A DNA stretch of 64,000 bases from Hyphomicrobiales bacterium (GTDB lineage Bacteria; Pseudomonadota; Alphaproteobacteria; Rhizobiales; Rhizobiaceae): positions 69,566 to 133,565 of the forward strand of contig NVSG01000003.1 in assembly GCA_002401155.1 (NCBI GenBank). The letters run 5' to 3'. A model generated the notes under the pieces. That model was not told the origin of the DNA. It searched no databases and saw only the letters and a program-made list of their open reading frames with translations. Every line of letters begins with the position of its first letter. Position 1 is the stretch's first letter. Both the position numbers and the translations under genes were made by a program. Positions 9,111 through 16,947 of the stretch are shown in pieces.

Positions 9111-9230
9111 ATCGTATCCGCCTTTGACGGAAACGATCTAGTTTTTTCTTTCTCACGGCATATTCGAGCTTTGCTCGGGCCTGCGAAGGCGCGGCGCAGC
9201 TAGCGCCGGGCAGCTCTTCGCCGCCTCCGA
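9111..9230 (+). repeat. dispersed palindromic intergenic repeat, copy 1
   Basis: Begins with a CCGCCTTTGACGG-type hairpin flanked by ATCG/CGAT, then a T-rich run, then a GC-rich half with the GCTAGCGCCGGG and CTCTTCGCCGCC segments. It matches copies at 13701, 26673 and 30980. It lies between convergent genes, where it could also terminate the patatin transcript. Confidence 0.8.
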
Positions 9231-9296
9231 ATTCGCCTGAAGGCTTTTGCTTTGTCGCTTCTTATCTGAAAGCCAGCCTCCGCTTTTCGGGACGCG

Positions 9297-9324
9297 CTTT
9301 AACTGGCTAACTGGCTAACTGGCG
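9297..9324. repeat. 8-bp tandem repeat at the CBS gene stop codon
   Basis: About three copies of TAACTGGC lie across the stop codon of the CBS protein gene, so on the minus strand the TAG stop recurs in each repeat unit. Slippage here could alter the gene end only trivially. Confidence 0.75.
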
Positions 9325-9743
9325 ATATAACTGCGCATTTCTTCGGCTTCGCGCTCTGTATCTTCGATTTTGCGTTTCACAACGTCACCGATTGAGACCA
9401 GACCGAGCAGTTTTCCATCTTCGACTACGGGCATGTGACGGAAACGATGCTCTGTCATCACTGCCATAACGTGGGAAATGGTGTCGTGGCGGGTACAGGA
9501 AATTACTTCAGCCGTCATACAGTTGGAAACATCGGCGTCCAGCGCATCTGTTCCGGCAATTGCTATATCGCGCACGATGTCGCGCTCGGAAACGATGCCG
9601 CAAACGCTGCCCGTTTCATCGGTGATGACGATGGAACCGATCTTGTTCTTCGCAAGAAGGTGAATGATTTGGGTGATACTGCTGCTCTTATTGGCAGTAA
9701 ATACGCTGGTGCCTTTTTCGGCAAGAATTGCTGAAACGGTCAT
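9315..9743 (-). CDS. CBS domain-pair protein
   Basis: 142 residues from ATG 9743, which has AGGAG 7 bases upstream; the longer frame to 9818 is not supported. Two CBS domains fill it (about 10-65 and 73-130), each with the GIVSERDIVRDI or GLVSIGDVVKRKI strand-helix that ends a CBS motif, followed by a short charged tail. Such stand-alone pairs bind adenine nucleotides or similar ligands and act as energy or redox sensors on partner proteins, but no partner is visible here. The gene converges with the patatin gene and lies alone on its strand. Confidence 0.92.
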   Translation of the reverse strand: MTVSAILAEKGTSVFTANKSSSITQIIHLLAKNKIGSIVITDETGSVCGIVSERDIVRDIAIAGTDALDADVSNCMTAEVISCTRHDTISHVMAVMTEHRFRHMPVVEDGKLLGLVSIGDVVKRKIEDTEREAEEMRSYIAS

Positions 9744-9874
9744 AGTAATTCTCCTGTATCCAATGTTTTGGGTCAGGCTACGTAGCGGTACGCAAAAAGA
9801 ATCGCACCGCACAAGCACAACCCCCAGAGGTTCAAGATGGTGTAGATTCGGTTAATTTGCAAGTTTTGAGAAAT

Positions 9875-10612
9875 CTAGCGATGACGGTTGGGGTGCCTGT
9901 CGAAAAACGAAAACCCGAATAACCCCGTTAAAAACCCGCCTACATGGGCCTGCCAAGCCACATTGGGCGCTTCACCGCCAAAATTGATAATGCCGCTGCC
10001 AAACAGGAAATTCATACCGAACCACAGCGCAAGAAAGGTCACTACCTGACGGTTTGTGAAAGTTTCTGCAAGGCTAAGCATCGGAACCTTTGTCATATCA
10101 GTACCATAACCTGCACGGGCAAAGGCAAACCGTGCGGCAGCCCCCATGAAACCGGAAACAATTGCCGAAGCGCCAATGACCGTAACCATTTCACCCGCAT
10201 GGAACACATAATGGAGGGCCGCGCCACCAAGGGCTGTGATAATGGCGAATAATATAAAAAAGCCAGCACCGATGCGTCTGGCAACGATGGCGCCAAAGAC
10301 CAGCATCCAGATGCTGTTCATTAAAACATGGCCCCAATCTGCGTGCAGCAATGCGTAGGTAACGGGCGACCACCATTCAGCCATTGGATAGGGCAGCCCG
10401 CCCCCATTTTCTGCATACCGTGCGGGAATGAAGGAAAAAGCCAGAATAGAACGAAAATTCATCTCGGCTGACAGCAGTAAAACGCGGATGCCATGAATGG
10501 AAATCAGCAGCACAATAAACGCCGTCATAATGGGCGGAACATTCAGCATTGGCGGCACTGGTGGCTTCTCGCCTTGTTGCCATTCCTTGCCAAACTGATT
10601 TTCGTTATTCAT
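9875..10612 (-). CDS. rhomboid family intramembrane serine protease
   Basis: 245 residues from ATG 10612, preceded by an AGAGGCGG ribosome site. Six hydrophobic segments are visible. The catalytic Ser lies in GASAIVSGFMGA and the catalytic His in WQAHVGGFLTGLFGF, with the rhomboid SLAETFTNRQ and VLMNSIWMLVFG segments between and before them. The motif reads GASA rather than the usual GxSG, but the Ser spacing is kept, so it is probably active. Rhomboids cut transmembrane helices in the inner membrane; substrates are unknown. An sRNA terminator lies just upstream, so it is transcribed independently. Confidence 0.9.
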   Translation of the reverse strand: MNNENQFGKEWQQGEKPPVPPMLNVPPIMTAFIVLLISIHGIRVLLLSAEMNFRSILAFSFIPARYAENGGGLPYPMAEWWSPVTYALLHADWGHVLMNSIWMLVFGAIVARRIGAGFFILFAIITALGGAALHYVFHAGEMVTVIGASAIVSGFMGAAARFAFARAGYGTDMTKVPMLSLAETFTNRQVVTFLALWFGMNFLFGSGIINFGGEAPNVAWQAHVGGFLTGLFGFSFFDRHPNRHR

Positions 10613-10670
10613 GTAGTGGCCGCCTCTCGTTATTTGCACCTTCTATATAGTGTAGCAGGAAAAAATGGAC

Positions 10671-10845
10671 AAAAAAAACCGCTCAACGGTACGAAACCCT
10701 TGAGCGGCTGGTCGATCCCTCTGCATACCCGTCCCTAAACGAAATAAGCAGTATCACCTAAGTAGCGAGGCACATGGTTCTTAACACTTGCGCCTCGTGG
10801 AGTTGATGAAAACTTCCCATATTTCAGCACCTTATGCAATCGTTA
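10671..10845 (-). ncRNA. candidate small RNA upstream of the rhomboid gene
   Basis: No protein gene lies between 10613 and 11058. On the minus strand an 8-bp stem CCGCTCAA/TTGAGCGG (10707-10700 with 10686-10679) is followed by eight Ts (10678-10671): a textbook intrinsic terminator with no open reading frame ahead of it. About 60 bases further 5' is a 9-bp hairpin (10797-10789 with 10774-10766). Between them is the purine-rich stretch GGGACGGG...AGGGATCGACCA, complementary to a loop of the sRNA at 13620. The 5' end is only a guess (about 10845). Confidence 0.6.
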
Positions 10846-11058
10846 CTCCTTGTTAAGGTTAACCGCAGTTGGCTTTCGATAAAAATTGCCCTGTTTATGC
10901 TTTGTTAATAAATTCTTTTTGAAAGAGCCAAAACTGGCACGTTTCCTGCTCCTTCCGAGGCAGGAACAGGAAGTTTGGGCAATGGTGTACCAAATCGGGA
11001 CCAAAGGTAAATCCTGCCTGTTCTCATTGAAAACCCCAGGCTGGGGAAAGGTTTTATT

Positions 11059-11688
11059 ATGAGACATTTGGCGTCGAAACACTTATTTTCTTATTGGAGC
11101 CGTTTGCGTAGTCAGCGCAAGGCACCGACCCGTGCGGAAATTGAGCCGGGCGATATTCGGGAACATCTGGGTGATACATTCATCCTTGAGGTGAACAAGA
11201 GCCTGCGCACCATCAGCTTCCGCCTTGCTGGCACAAGACTGTGCAATGCTTATGGGCGAGAGCTTAAAGGTCTGGGGTTCATGAATCTTTGGGCTGAAGA
11301 AGATAATTTGAGGGTTCTGCGTGCTATTACCCGCACCTATCGTGACTTCAAGCCAGCCATTATTTCTCATAAAGGGCGGACAGAAGACGGACGCGAAGTG
11401 GATTTTGAAACGCTGGTTCTGCCTCTCCTCCCGACCCATGACGGGGATATCCGCCTGCTTGGTATTTCCACCACCAAGGAAATGCCATTTTGGCTCGGTA
11501 GTGAGCCGATTGTCACCAATAAGGTATTATCCGCCTATAATATCAGCGTCGAAAACAAGGAAGATGAGCGTGAAGCAAGGTTGGTCCCCTTCCCCGGTGA
11601 TCTAAAAATTGCACCCGCCGTTATTTCGGCAACGACGCAGGGCAGACAGTTTGGTCACCTTCGTATTATTGATGGCGGCAGAGCTTAG
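11059..11688 (+). CDS. PAS domain protein (PF07310, PAS_5 family)
   Basis: 209 residues. Residues about 15-150 match the alphaproteobacterial PAS_5 family: ...RSQRKAPTRAEIEPGDIREHL, FRLAGTRLCNAYGRELKG, and the LPLLPTHDG beta strands. The family is a stand-alone PAS fold thought to sense a ligand; no output domain is attached, and the C-terminal 50 residues look disordered. It is not essential to any visible operon: the 5' leader contains GC-rich inverted repeats and a strong terminator follows directly, so it is monocistronic. Confidence 0.9.
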   Translation: MRHLASKHLFSYWSRLRSQRKAPTRAEIEPGDIREHLGDTFILEVNKSLRTISFRLAGTRLCNAYGRELKGLGFMNLWAEEDNLRVLRAITRTYRDFKPAIISHKGRTEDGREVDFETLVLPLLPTHDGDIRLLGISTTKEMPFWLGSEPIVTNKVLSAYNISVENKEDEREARLVPFPGDLKIAPAVISATTQGRQFGHLRIIDGGRA

Positions 11689-11700
11689 GCATCATTTAAA

Positions 11701-11730
11701 AATCCCGGTCATTTCACCGGGATTTTTTTT
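11701..11730 (+). terminator. intrinsic terminator after the PAS gene
   Basis: AATCCCGGT and ACCGGGATT form a 9-bp stem with loop CATTTC, followed by a run of Ts. It starts 12 bases after the PAS gene stop. Confidence 0.9.
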
Positions 11731-11864
11731 GTCTGTAACGAACTTCGATGCCGTTGGAATAATATTTTCAAACCAAGCTAAATGACAACCATTCCTTAAC
11801 CTACCTGGTTAATAATAAGGTCTATTGATTTTGATAATTATATGCCTTTGGGTCGGATTTAAGC

Positions 11865-12473
11865 ATGGTTGCCATGGCAGCAGATGACGGACAAACTTTA
11901 AGTGAGCATGAACGGCAGTTCCAACGGGTGGAATTGACGCTGTTTGGCCGTTATATGCTGGCCAACAAGCAAGAATTTCCATGTCAGTTGCTCAACATGT
12001 CCCCAGGCAGTGCCGCAATGGTTACGCCAGCTTCTGGCGAAATCGGCGAACGTGTGATTGCCTATGTGGATCATCTGGGCCGTATTGAAGGCAAGATCTT
12101 GCGCTTATTCCATGGCGGGTTTGCCATGAGCGTCAATGCAAGTGAACAAAAACGAGATAAACTGGCCGCCAAACTGACATGGCTTGCCAATCGTCATGAA
12201 CTGAACCTTCCTGAAGACCGACGGCATGAACGCATTACGCCTAAACAGCCTACTGCGGAAATCAAACTTGAGGACGGGCGAGCCTATAACGCACGCATTA
12301 TCGATTTATCCCTGTCGGGAGCTGCGGTCGAACTTACAGTACGGCCAGCCATTGGTACTATTATTTGGATTGCAAACATGCGTGGCCGAGTGGTCAGGCA
12401 TTTCGATGAGGGCATTGCGATAGAGTTCGCTGCGGTTCAAAATCGGGAAACTCTGGAAAACATGGGCGATTAG
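11865..12473 (+). CDS. tandem PilZ domain protein
   Basis: 202 residues with two PilZ folds. The C-terminal domain (about 118-200) keeps the c-di-GMP signature RRHER (RxxxR) and DLSLSGA (DxSxxGA); the N-terminal one (about 15-100) has a degenerate NMSPGSAAM version and may not bind nucleotide. PilZ proteins read cyclic di-GMP levels and control motility, surface polysaccharide or attachment. No enzyme or export domain is attached. The stop codon TAG lies within a TAGAGCA...TGCTCT hairpin. An alternative ATG 12 bases downstream cannot be excluded. Confidence 0.9.
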   Translation: MVAMAADDGQTLSEHERQFQRVELTLFGRYMLANKQEFPCQLLNMSPGSAAMVTPASGEIGERVIAYVDHLGRIEGKILRLFHGGFAMSVNASEQKRDKLAAKLTWLANRHELNLPEDRRHERITPKQPTAEIKLEDGRAYNARIIDLSLSGAAVELTVRPAIGTIIWIANMRGRVVRHFDEGIAIEFAAVQNRETLENMGD

Positions 12474-12955
12474 AGCACTTTTGCTCTTCGTTATACCGGT
12501 TGCCGCATTTCGGGACACGCTCTAGCAAGTCCGTTATTTTTTCAAATTCAGCATATTTTCAACTGATATTGCGCTGATCATGGCCTTTTGAACGGGCTGT
12601 GCAGAAATAATTCCCTATTTTCAATAATTCTTTTGAAGAAATTTTCTCTGAGTTTCAGGAAAATTTCGGTTGGCAATACTGTGCGACCCACGGCTAGGCG
12701 GACGTATTCATGTCCCTCCCCTTCACCACAAAAACTCCAATATCGTCCAACCTGTTGTTATTTAACATATATTTTTTCAAATCATCACCGACTAAGATCG
12801 GTACATAAAATTTTAGATAAACTTTATTCTAATTTATCTTAAATATAAATCTAATTTTATTACTGTTTATATATAGTTTTACTCAATATCTTCGCCTGTA
12901 ATTCTCGTTTTATACTATTGTTACTGGCATGTTTGCTTCTCACGGGGAGTAAACC
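12474..12955. other. AT-rich intergenic region before the BTLCP gene
   Basis: 482 bp. It opens with an AGAGCA/TGCTCT hairpin at the PilZ stop and a decayed repeat-like stretch (CGCTCTAGCAAGTC near 12518). From about 12770 to 12910 it is almost pure A/T, including an AGATAAA/TTTATCT inverted repeat near 12815-12840. A short frame at 12588-12842 lacks a ribosome site and is not credible. The AT-rich part is probably the BTLCP promoter region. Confidence 0.6.
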
Positions 12956-13543
12956 ATGAAAACAAGAATGAAATTAGCGATGCTATCGGGGCTGATAGTA
13001 TTAGCAGGTTCAATACAGCCGGCATATGCAACTGGTAAACCTCATATGAGGACTACCGGTCGTACATCTCAGCCGATTGGCCATTATGAATATTGTAAAA
13101 AATATCGTGCGGATTGTAATATCCGTACGTCCAATTCGCGTCCATTTAAACTGACACGCGCACGCTGGAATGAGTTGGTGGATGTAAACATGCATTCCAA
13201 CAACACAATCACGCCTGTGACGGATCAGGAATATTACCACGTGGAAGAATTGTGGACCTATCCAAAGAACTATGGCGATTGTGAAGACTATGTCTTGATG
13301 AAACGCCACATGTTGATGCAACGCGGCTGGCCGGCTTCAAGCTTGCTGGTGACGGTCGTGCGTCAAGCAAATGGTGACGGGCATGCGGTTTTGACCGTGC
13401 GCACGGACAAGGCTGATTACATTCTGGATAATCTGGAAAACAACATCAAGCCCTGGAACCAGACCGACTATCGCTATCTCAAGCGCCAATCCGTCAAAAA
13501 TTCGGGCCATTGGGCCAAGATCTCTGATAACCGGCGTATCTAA
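12956..13543 (+). CDS. transglutaminase-like cysteine peptidase (BTLCP family), periplasmic
   Basis: 195 residues with a signal peptide (1-25, cleavage near AYA-TG). The catalytic triad of the bacterial transglutaminase-like cysteine proteinase family is intact: Cys109 in YGDCEDYVLMKRHML, His143 in GDGHAVLTV, and Asp158 in YILDNL. Relatives such as LapG cut surface adhesins in a c-di-GMP-controlled system, and a PilZ protein is the neighbouring gene, but no LapD partner is visible here, so substrate and control are unknown. GGGGAG lies 6-7 bases before the ATG. The upstream region is strongly AT-rich. Confidence 0.92.
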   Translation: MKTRMKLAMLSGLIVLAGSIQPAYATGKPHMRTTGRTSQPIGHYEYCKKYRADCNIRTSNSRPFKLTRARWNELVDVNMHSNNTITPVTDQEYYHVEELWTYPKNYGDCEDYVLMKRHMLMQRGWPASSLLVTVVRQANGDGHAVLTVRTDKADYILDNLENNIKPWNQTDYRYLKRQSVKNSGHWAKISDNRRI

Positions 13544-13617
13544 TGAGATAGCACAAGCAATACCGAGGTTAGACGGGCCTCATCGGACGCCTTCCGAAAA
13601 CATATGGGAATTAAGTA

Positions 13618-13697
13618 TAGCTTGGTCGATCCCTACCCCCCGTCCCAGACCAAGCTCGAGCTGGCCTCTCTGTCCCGGAGGCCAGCTCCTTTTTTTT
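13618..13697 (+). ncRNA. candidate trans-acting small RNA with C-rich loops
   Basis: Two consecutive hairpins and a T run with no reading frame. Hairpin 1: GCTTGGTC/GACCAAGC (13620-13627 with 13648-13655), 8 bp, with a 20-base loop containing CCCTACCCCCCGTCCC. Hairpin 2: an 11-bp perfect stem GAGCTGGCCTC/GAGGCCAGCTC (13658-13668 with 13678-13688), loop TCTGTCCCG, then eight Ts. C-rich unpaired loops recall the anti-Shine-Dalgarno sRNA families of Rhizobiales, though I cannot assign it to one. A weak promoter (CTTCCG, then GTATAG) may lie just upstream. Confidence 0.75.
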
Positions 13698-13700
13698 CAT

Positions 13701-13828
13701 CTAAATCGTGTCCGTCTTTGACGGAATCGATCTAGATTTTTTTGTTCTCACGGGCGCATCCAAGCTTCACTTGAGCCCTCCGGATGGGCGGCGCTAGCCA
13801 AGCGCCGGGTGGCTCTTCGCCACCTGAG
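13701..13828 (+). repeat. dispersed palindromic intergenic repeat, copy 2
   Basis: CTAAATCG then the CCGTCTTTGACGG hairpin with TCGAT and a T7 run, then the GC-rich half CCGGATGGGCGGCG...GCGCCGGGTGGCTCTTCGCC. It lies directly behind the sRNA terminator and before the convergent gamma-carbonic-anhydrase-like gene. Confidence 0.85.
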
Positions 13829-13877
13829 ACAACTCAACTTAAATCAGATTTTTTTCTAAACTTTAAAATGTCTTCAT

Positions 13878-14402
13878 TCAAAGTATCTTTAGGCCTTTGG
13901 AAAAGCGTTTGGCATTTGCAACATAATGCTTTGCAGCGCTGCGCAGCTCTTCAACCCCTTGATCATCAATCTCTTTGACCACTTTACCTGGCATTCCCAT
14001 CACGAGGGAATTGTCAGGAATGATTTTCCCCGGCGGGATAAGCGCGCCGGCACCGATCAGGCAATTTTTGCCGATCACCGCACCATTCAAAATCGTAGCA
14101 CTCATACCGATCAGCGAATTATCGCCAATCTTGCAGCCATGAATCATCGCCTTGTGGCCAATGGTACACCCCTCACCGATAATGACCGGGAAACCGGGAT
14201 CTGTATGCAGCACGCAATTTTCCTGAATGTTGGAACCAGCACCAATTTCGATCGGCTCATTATCGCCGCGGATGACTGCGCCAAACCAAACATTTACATC
14301 AGCCCCTACAATAACCTGACCAATTAAAGTGGCATTGGGGGCAACCCAATAAAACCCATCGGGAAGCACAGGCTTCATTTCATCCAGTTCGTAAAGGGAC
14401 AT
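13878..14402 (-). CDS. gamma-carbonic anhydrase-like hexapeptide-repeat protein
   Basis: 174 residues from ATG 14402, chosen because GGAG lies 9 bases before it; two more in-frame ATGs sit up to 18 bases upstream. The sequence is a left-handed beta helix of [LIV]-G-x4 hexapeptides (VIVGADVNVWFGAVIRGDNEP, IGAGSNIQE, IGHKAMIHG). All three zinc histidines of the gamma class are present, in VLHTD and GHKAMIH, together with the RGD motif. It is the CaiE/PaaY/YrdA subgroup, many of whose members show weak or no carbonic anhydrase activity. It stands alone on its strand. Confidence 0.9.
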   Translation of the reverse strand: MSLYELDEMKPVLPDGFYWVAPNATLIGQVIVGADVNVWFGAVIRGDNEPIEIGAGSNIQENCVLHTDPGFPVIIGEGCTIGHKAMIHGCKIGDNSLIGMSATILNGAVIGKNCLIGAGALIPPGKIIPDNSLVMGMPGKVVKEIDDQGVEELRSAAKHYVANAKRFSKGLKIL

Positions 14403-14511
14403 TTCTAGATTCTCCATCAATATAAAGGGTTGTTTTCACGGCAACATGAACGATTGAGACCGTCGCCTCAAGCGTTGCTTTATGGATTTTGAAACAATTT
14501 GGGTATGCGGG

Positions 14512-14832
14512 TTAGATAACGCCGGCAATGTACAATGTTTGCACCACAAATATCCCGGAGCAAAAGCTCCAAAACATCGAAAGCAGCGCGCAAGAAGCCA
14601 TAATTGCGCCTGACAGAGCGCCATTAATCCAATAAACTCCGGCACTCTTGATCACGATATACGGCCCTGCAAACAGGCAGACAAATAATGACCAGATGGC
14701 CACCAGCGGCCCTGAAAATGACAACCTAAATTGTGCATTTGTACCTGATATTGTTTGATGCATCGCCGAAACCAATCCAGCAACGATGAAACCGCTGGCC
14801 AATATAAATAATAGAACAACTAAACTCTGCAC
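14512..14832 (-). CDS. small conserved membrane protein
   Basis: 106 residues from GTG 14832 (AGAGGG 8 bases upstream). Three to four hydrophobic segments (about 3-23, 40-62, 70-85, 86-104) fill the protein; no charged motif or catalytic residue stands out. It resembles small uncharacterised membrane proteins common in Rhizobiales. It is divergent from the membrane-anchored protein gene at 14956 with 120 bp between. Function is unknown. Confidence 0.7.
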   Translation of the reverse strand: MQSLVVLLFILASGFIVAGLVSAMHQTISGTNAQFRLSFSGPLVAIWSLFVCLFAGPYIVIKSAGVYWINGALSGAIMASCALLSMFWSFCSGIFVVQTLYIAGVI

Positions 14833-14955
14833 TGAATTTACCCTCTGTTAACCATGTTTGTTGAGAATGCTTTAATAATTCGGAGCATCCGTTCAGGAAG
14901 AACAAAGCAAGTTTCGTGCCAAACTGGCGCTGAGGGCTGACGTCGTGGAGATAAA

Positions 14956-15681
14956 TTGATTCAACAATCTAAAAATTTTTCCCCGGCCAATGCACCGCTG
15001 TTTTTGTCGATGAGAGCATCGCGGATATTTTTTGGGCTAAGCGCGGCTGCATTTGGCGCTGTAATTGTTGGGCTTTTGGTGATCAAATCCATCGGTGGCG
15101 AGATTGCGCATGGCGGGCATTCCAATAGCATCGCGCTCCATGAAATCATCATCGGCAATGATGTGTTGAGCGTTACCGCCAACATGATCCGCTTTCCCGG
15201 CCAACGCGTCTCCGGCAGCAGTGACCGTTTAGACCTATACGCTCTGTGGCCGCTTATGAACGGCTATAGCAATATCCACAGCGATGCATTTAACGCCGGT
15301 AAAGACCGCGAAAAGATAATCTTTCTTTCGTTGGAAAAACGCAGCATGTCGCGGGATATGGCAGGCAGGGTAGATCGGGTTTACAGCCAGTTTTTTGACG
15401 GTCCGGCCCAGCCAACAGCCTTCGGTCTGATGCGCCAGCCTTTGTCGGTGTCATCGGGGCTTGTTGACGAGGACTTATATCTGGAAATTGACAGTCCCTA
15501 TCCGTTCGCAACGCGCTGCGTGCGTGAAACCTCGGCAATTGGGGAACCCTATTGCCTGAGAGATATCTTTATGGGGCGGAATTTGAGCCTCACCTACCGT
15601 TTCCACATATCGCTCTTGCCGGAATGGGCAAGCATGGAGCGCATGGTGAGGAAGCGCATCAAATTGATGCTGGTAAACTAG
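14956..15681 (+). CDS. conserved membrane-anchored protein of unknown function
   Basis: 241 residues from a TTG at 14956 with GTGGAG 5 bases before it; ATG 15010 is the alternative. There is one membrane segment (about 26-46) after a basic N-terminus (MRASR), so the remaining 195 residues should face the periplasm. Two late cysteines (TRCVRETSAIGEPYC) may form a disulfide. I recognise no family beyond Rhizobiales hypothetical proteins. The next gene, a DUF3126 protein, converges with only 10 bp between. Confidence 0.75.
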   Translation: MIQQSKNFSPANAPLFLSMRASRIFFGLSAAAFGAVIVGLLVIKSIGGEIAHGGHSNSIALHEIIIGNDVLSVTANMIRFPGQRVSGSSDRLDLYALWPLMNGYSNIHSDAFNAGKDREKIIFLSLEKRSMSRDMAGRVDRVYSQFFDGPAQPTAFGLMRQPLSVSSGLVDEDLYLEIDSPYPFATRCVRETSAIGEPYCLRDIFMGRNLSLTYRFHISLLPEWASMERMVRKRIKLMLVN

Positions 15682-15691
15682 GGTCCAGACC

Positions 15692-15904
15692 CTAGATATC
15701 CAGATCGATATCGAGAATTGCCATGGAGAAATTATAAGAGAGTTCGCCCTCATCTTCATCGCGGTAGATGATGCCGAGGAACTCGTCGCCCTTATAGACT
15801 TCGCATGAATCGTCTTTATTGGGGCGCGCTTTTACGACCAGACCGGGGGTTTGGAATATTTTGCCGAAATAGGCTTCCAGTTTTTTGATTTCATCCGGTT
15901 TCAC
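15692..15904 (-). CDS. DUF3126 family protein
   Basis: 70-residue cytoplasmic protein starting at GTG 15904 with GGAG 6 bases upstream. It matches the alphaproteobacterial DUF3126 family (PF11324): KPDEIKKLEAYFGKIF, a short beta hairpin CEVYKGDEFLGIIYRDEDEGE and the acidic end ILDIDLDI. Function unknown; the family is usually found close to cysE in Rhizobiales, as here (114 bp downstream of the cysE stop, same strand). Confidence 0.9.
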   Translation of the reverse strand: MKPDEIKKLEAYFGKIFQTPGLVVKARPNKDDSCEVYKGDEFLGIIYRDEDEGELSYNFSMAILDIDLDI

Positions 15905-16018
15905 GGCATTCTCCGATCAATTGCATGTGCATGTCGCACCCATTGAAGGCCTTCTGACACACCGCCCCTACCCTGTAAAGGCAGAAACGCGCAAGTGGTC
16001 ACAGATTATCAGTAACGT

Positions 16019-16846
16019 TTAAAAATCTTCTGTAATAATCTGGTTCATGGTTCGTGATGGTTCCGCACAACCGGCAATGCCCACCACTTTGCCGGGAATT
16101 CCTGCAACGGTGACATTTTTCGGGATATTTTTTAGCACCAGCGAACCAGCAGCAACTCTTGAACAATCACCAACCGTAATATTACCGAGCACGGAAGCGC
16201 CTGCGCCAATCAGGACGCAATTACCGATTTTTGGATGGCGATCTCCACCCTCTTTGCCGGTACCGCCCAAGGTTACTCCGTGCATGATGGAACAATCATC
16301 ACCAACAACCGCCGTACTGCCAATAACAACGCCGGTGGCGTGATCCATAAAGATGCCTTTGCCCAATTGAGCCGGTGGCATGATATCGACCTGAAAAATC
16401 TGCGAGGAACGGCTTTGCAAATAGAGCGCGAAATCATTCTTGCCCTGCTTATAATTCCAGTGGGCCAAACGGTGGCACTGAATGGCATGGAAGCCTTTAA
16501 AATAGAGGATTGGCGTGATGAAACGATCGCAGGCCGGATCGCGATCATAAACAGCAGCGATATCGATGCGCAATGTGTTGGACCATTCGGGCCAATCTTC
16601 GAGCATGTTTTCATAGCTCTGGCGAATGGTGTCAGCCGAAACATCATTGCCGCACAATCTGGCGGACATACGATGGATGACAGCATCTTCCAGCGAGTCT
16701 TGCGACAGGATGGTTGAATAGATGAAGGTCGCCATCACTGGATCATTATCGATTGCAACCTGAGCTTCATGACGAACCGCCTGCCAAACAGGATCAACGG
16801 CTTTGGGGCCCTCACCGGCAATTTTTCGATCTGAAATACTAGACAT
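16019..16846 (-). CDS. cysE: serine O-acetyltransferase
   Basis: 275 residues from ATG 16846, picked because GAGGAG lies 6 bases upstream; the frame itself is open to 16867. Makes O-acetylserine from serine and acetyl-CoA, the first step of cysteine synthesis. The N-terminal helical domain (to about 150) contains DRDPACDRFITPILYFKGFHAIQ, followed by the hexapeptide beta-helix with DIMPPAQLGKGIFMDHATG, VIGSTAVVGDDCSIMHGVTLGGTG and the catalytic His in these motifs. The C-terminus (MNQIITEDF) ends in a hydrophobic-acidic tail of the kind that docks into CysK. Confidence 0.96.
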   Translation of the reverse strand: MSSISDRKIAGEGPKAVDPVWQAVRHEAQVAIDNDPVMATFIYSTILSQDSLEDAVIHRMSARLCGNDVSADTIRQSYENMLEDWPEWSNTLRIDIAAVYDRDPACDRFITPILYFKGFHAIQCHRLAHWNYKQGKNDFALYLQSRSSQIFQVDIMPPAQLGKGIFMDHATGVVIGSTAVVGDDCSIMHGVTLGGTGKEGGDRHPKIGNCVLIGAGASVLGNITVGDCSRVAAGSLVLKNIPKNVTVAGIPGKVVGIAGCAEPSRTMNQIITEDF

Positions 16847-16947
16847 AACTGGCTCCTCTTGAGGCAATTCAAAACTTTCACATCATTAGACTATATGTAT
16901 GCGTATGCGTGCAACAAGGGTAAAAGTGAAAATTGGTGAATTGAAGG

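Noticed and set aside
9297..9324. CRISPR-like repeats
   Set aside because: Only an 8-bp tandem repeat without spacers; no CRISPR array was seen in the window.
10843..11082. 79-residue minus-strand frame
   Set aside because: Lies over the PAS gene leader and start, no family features or ribosome site.
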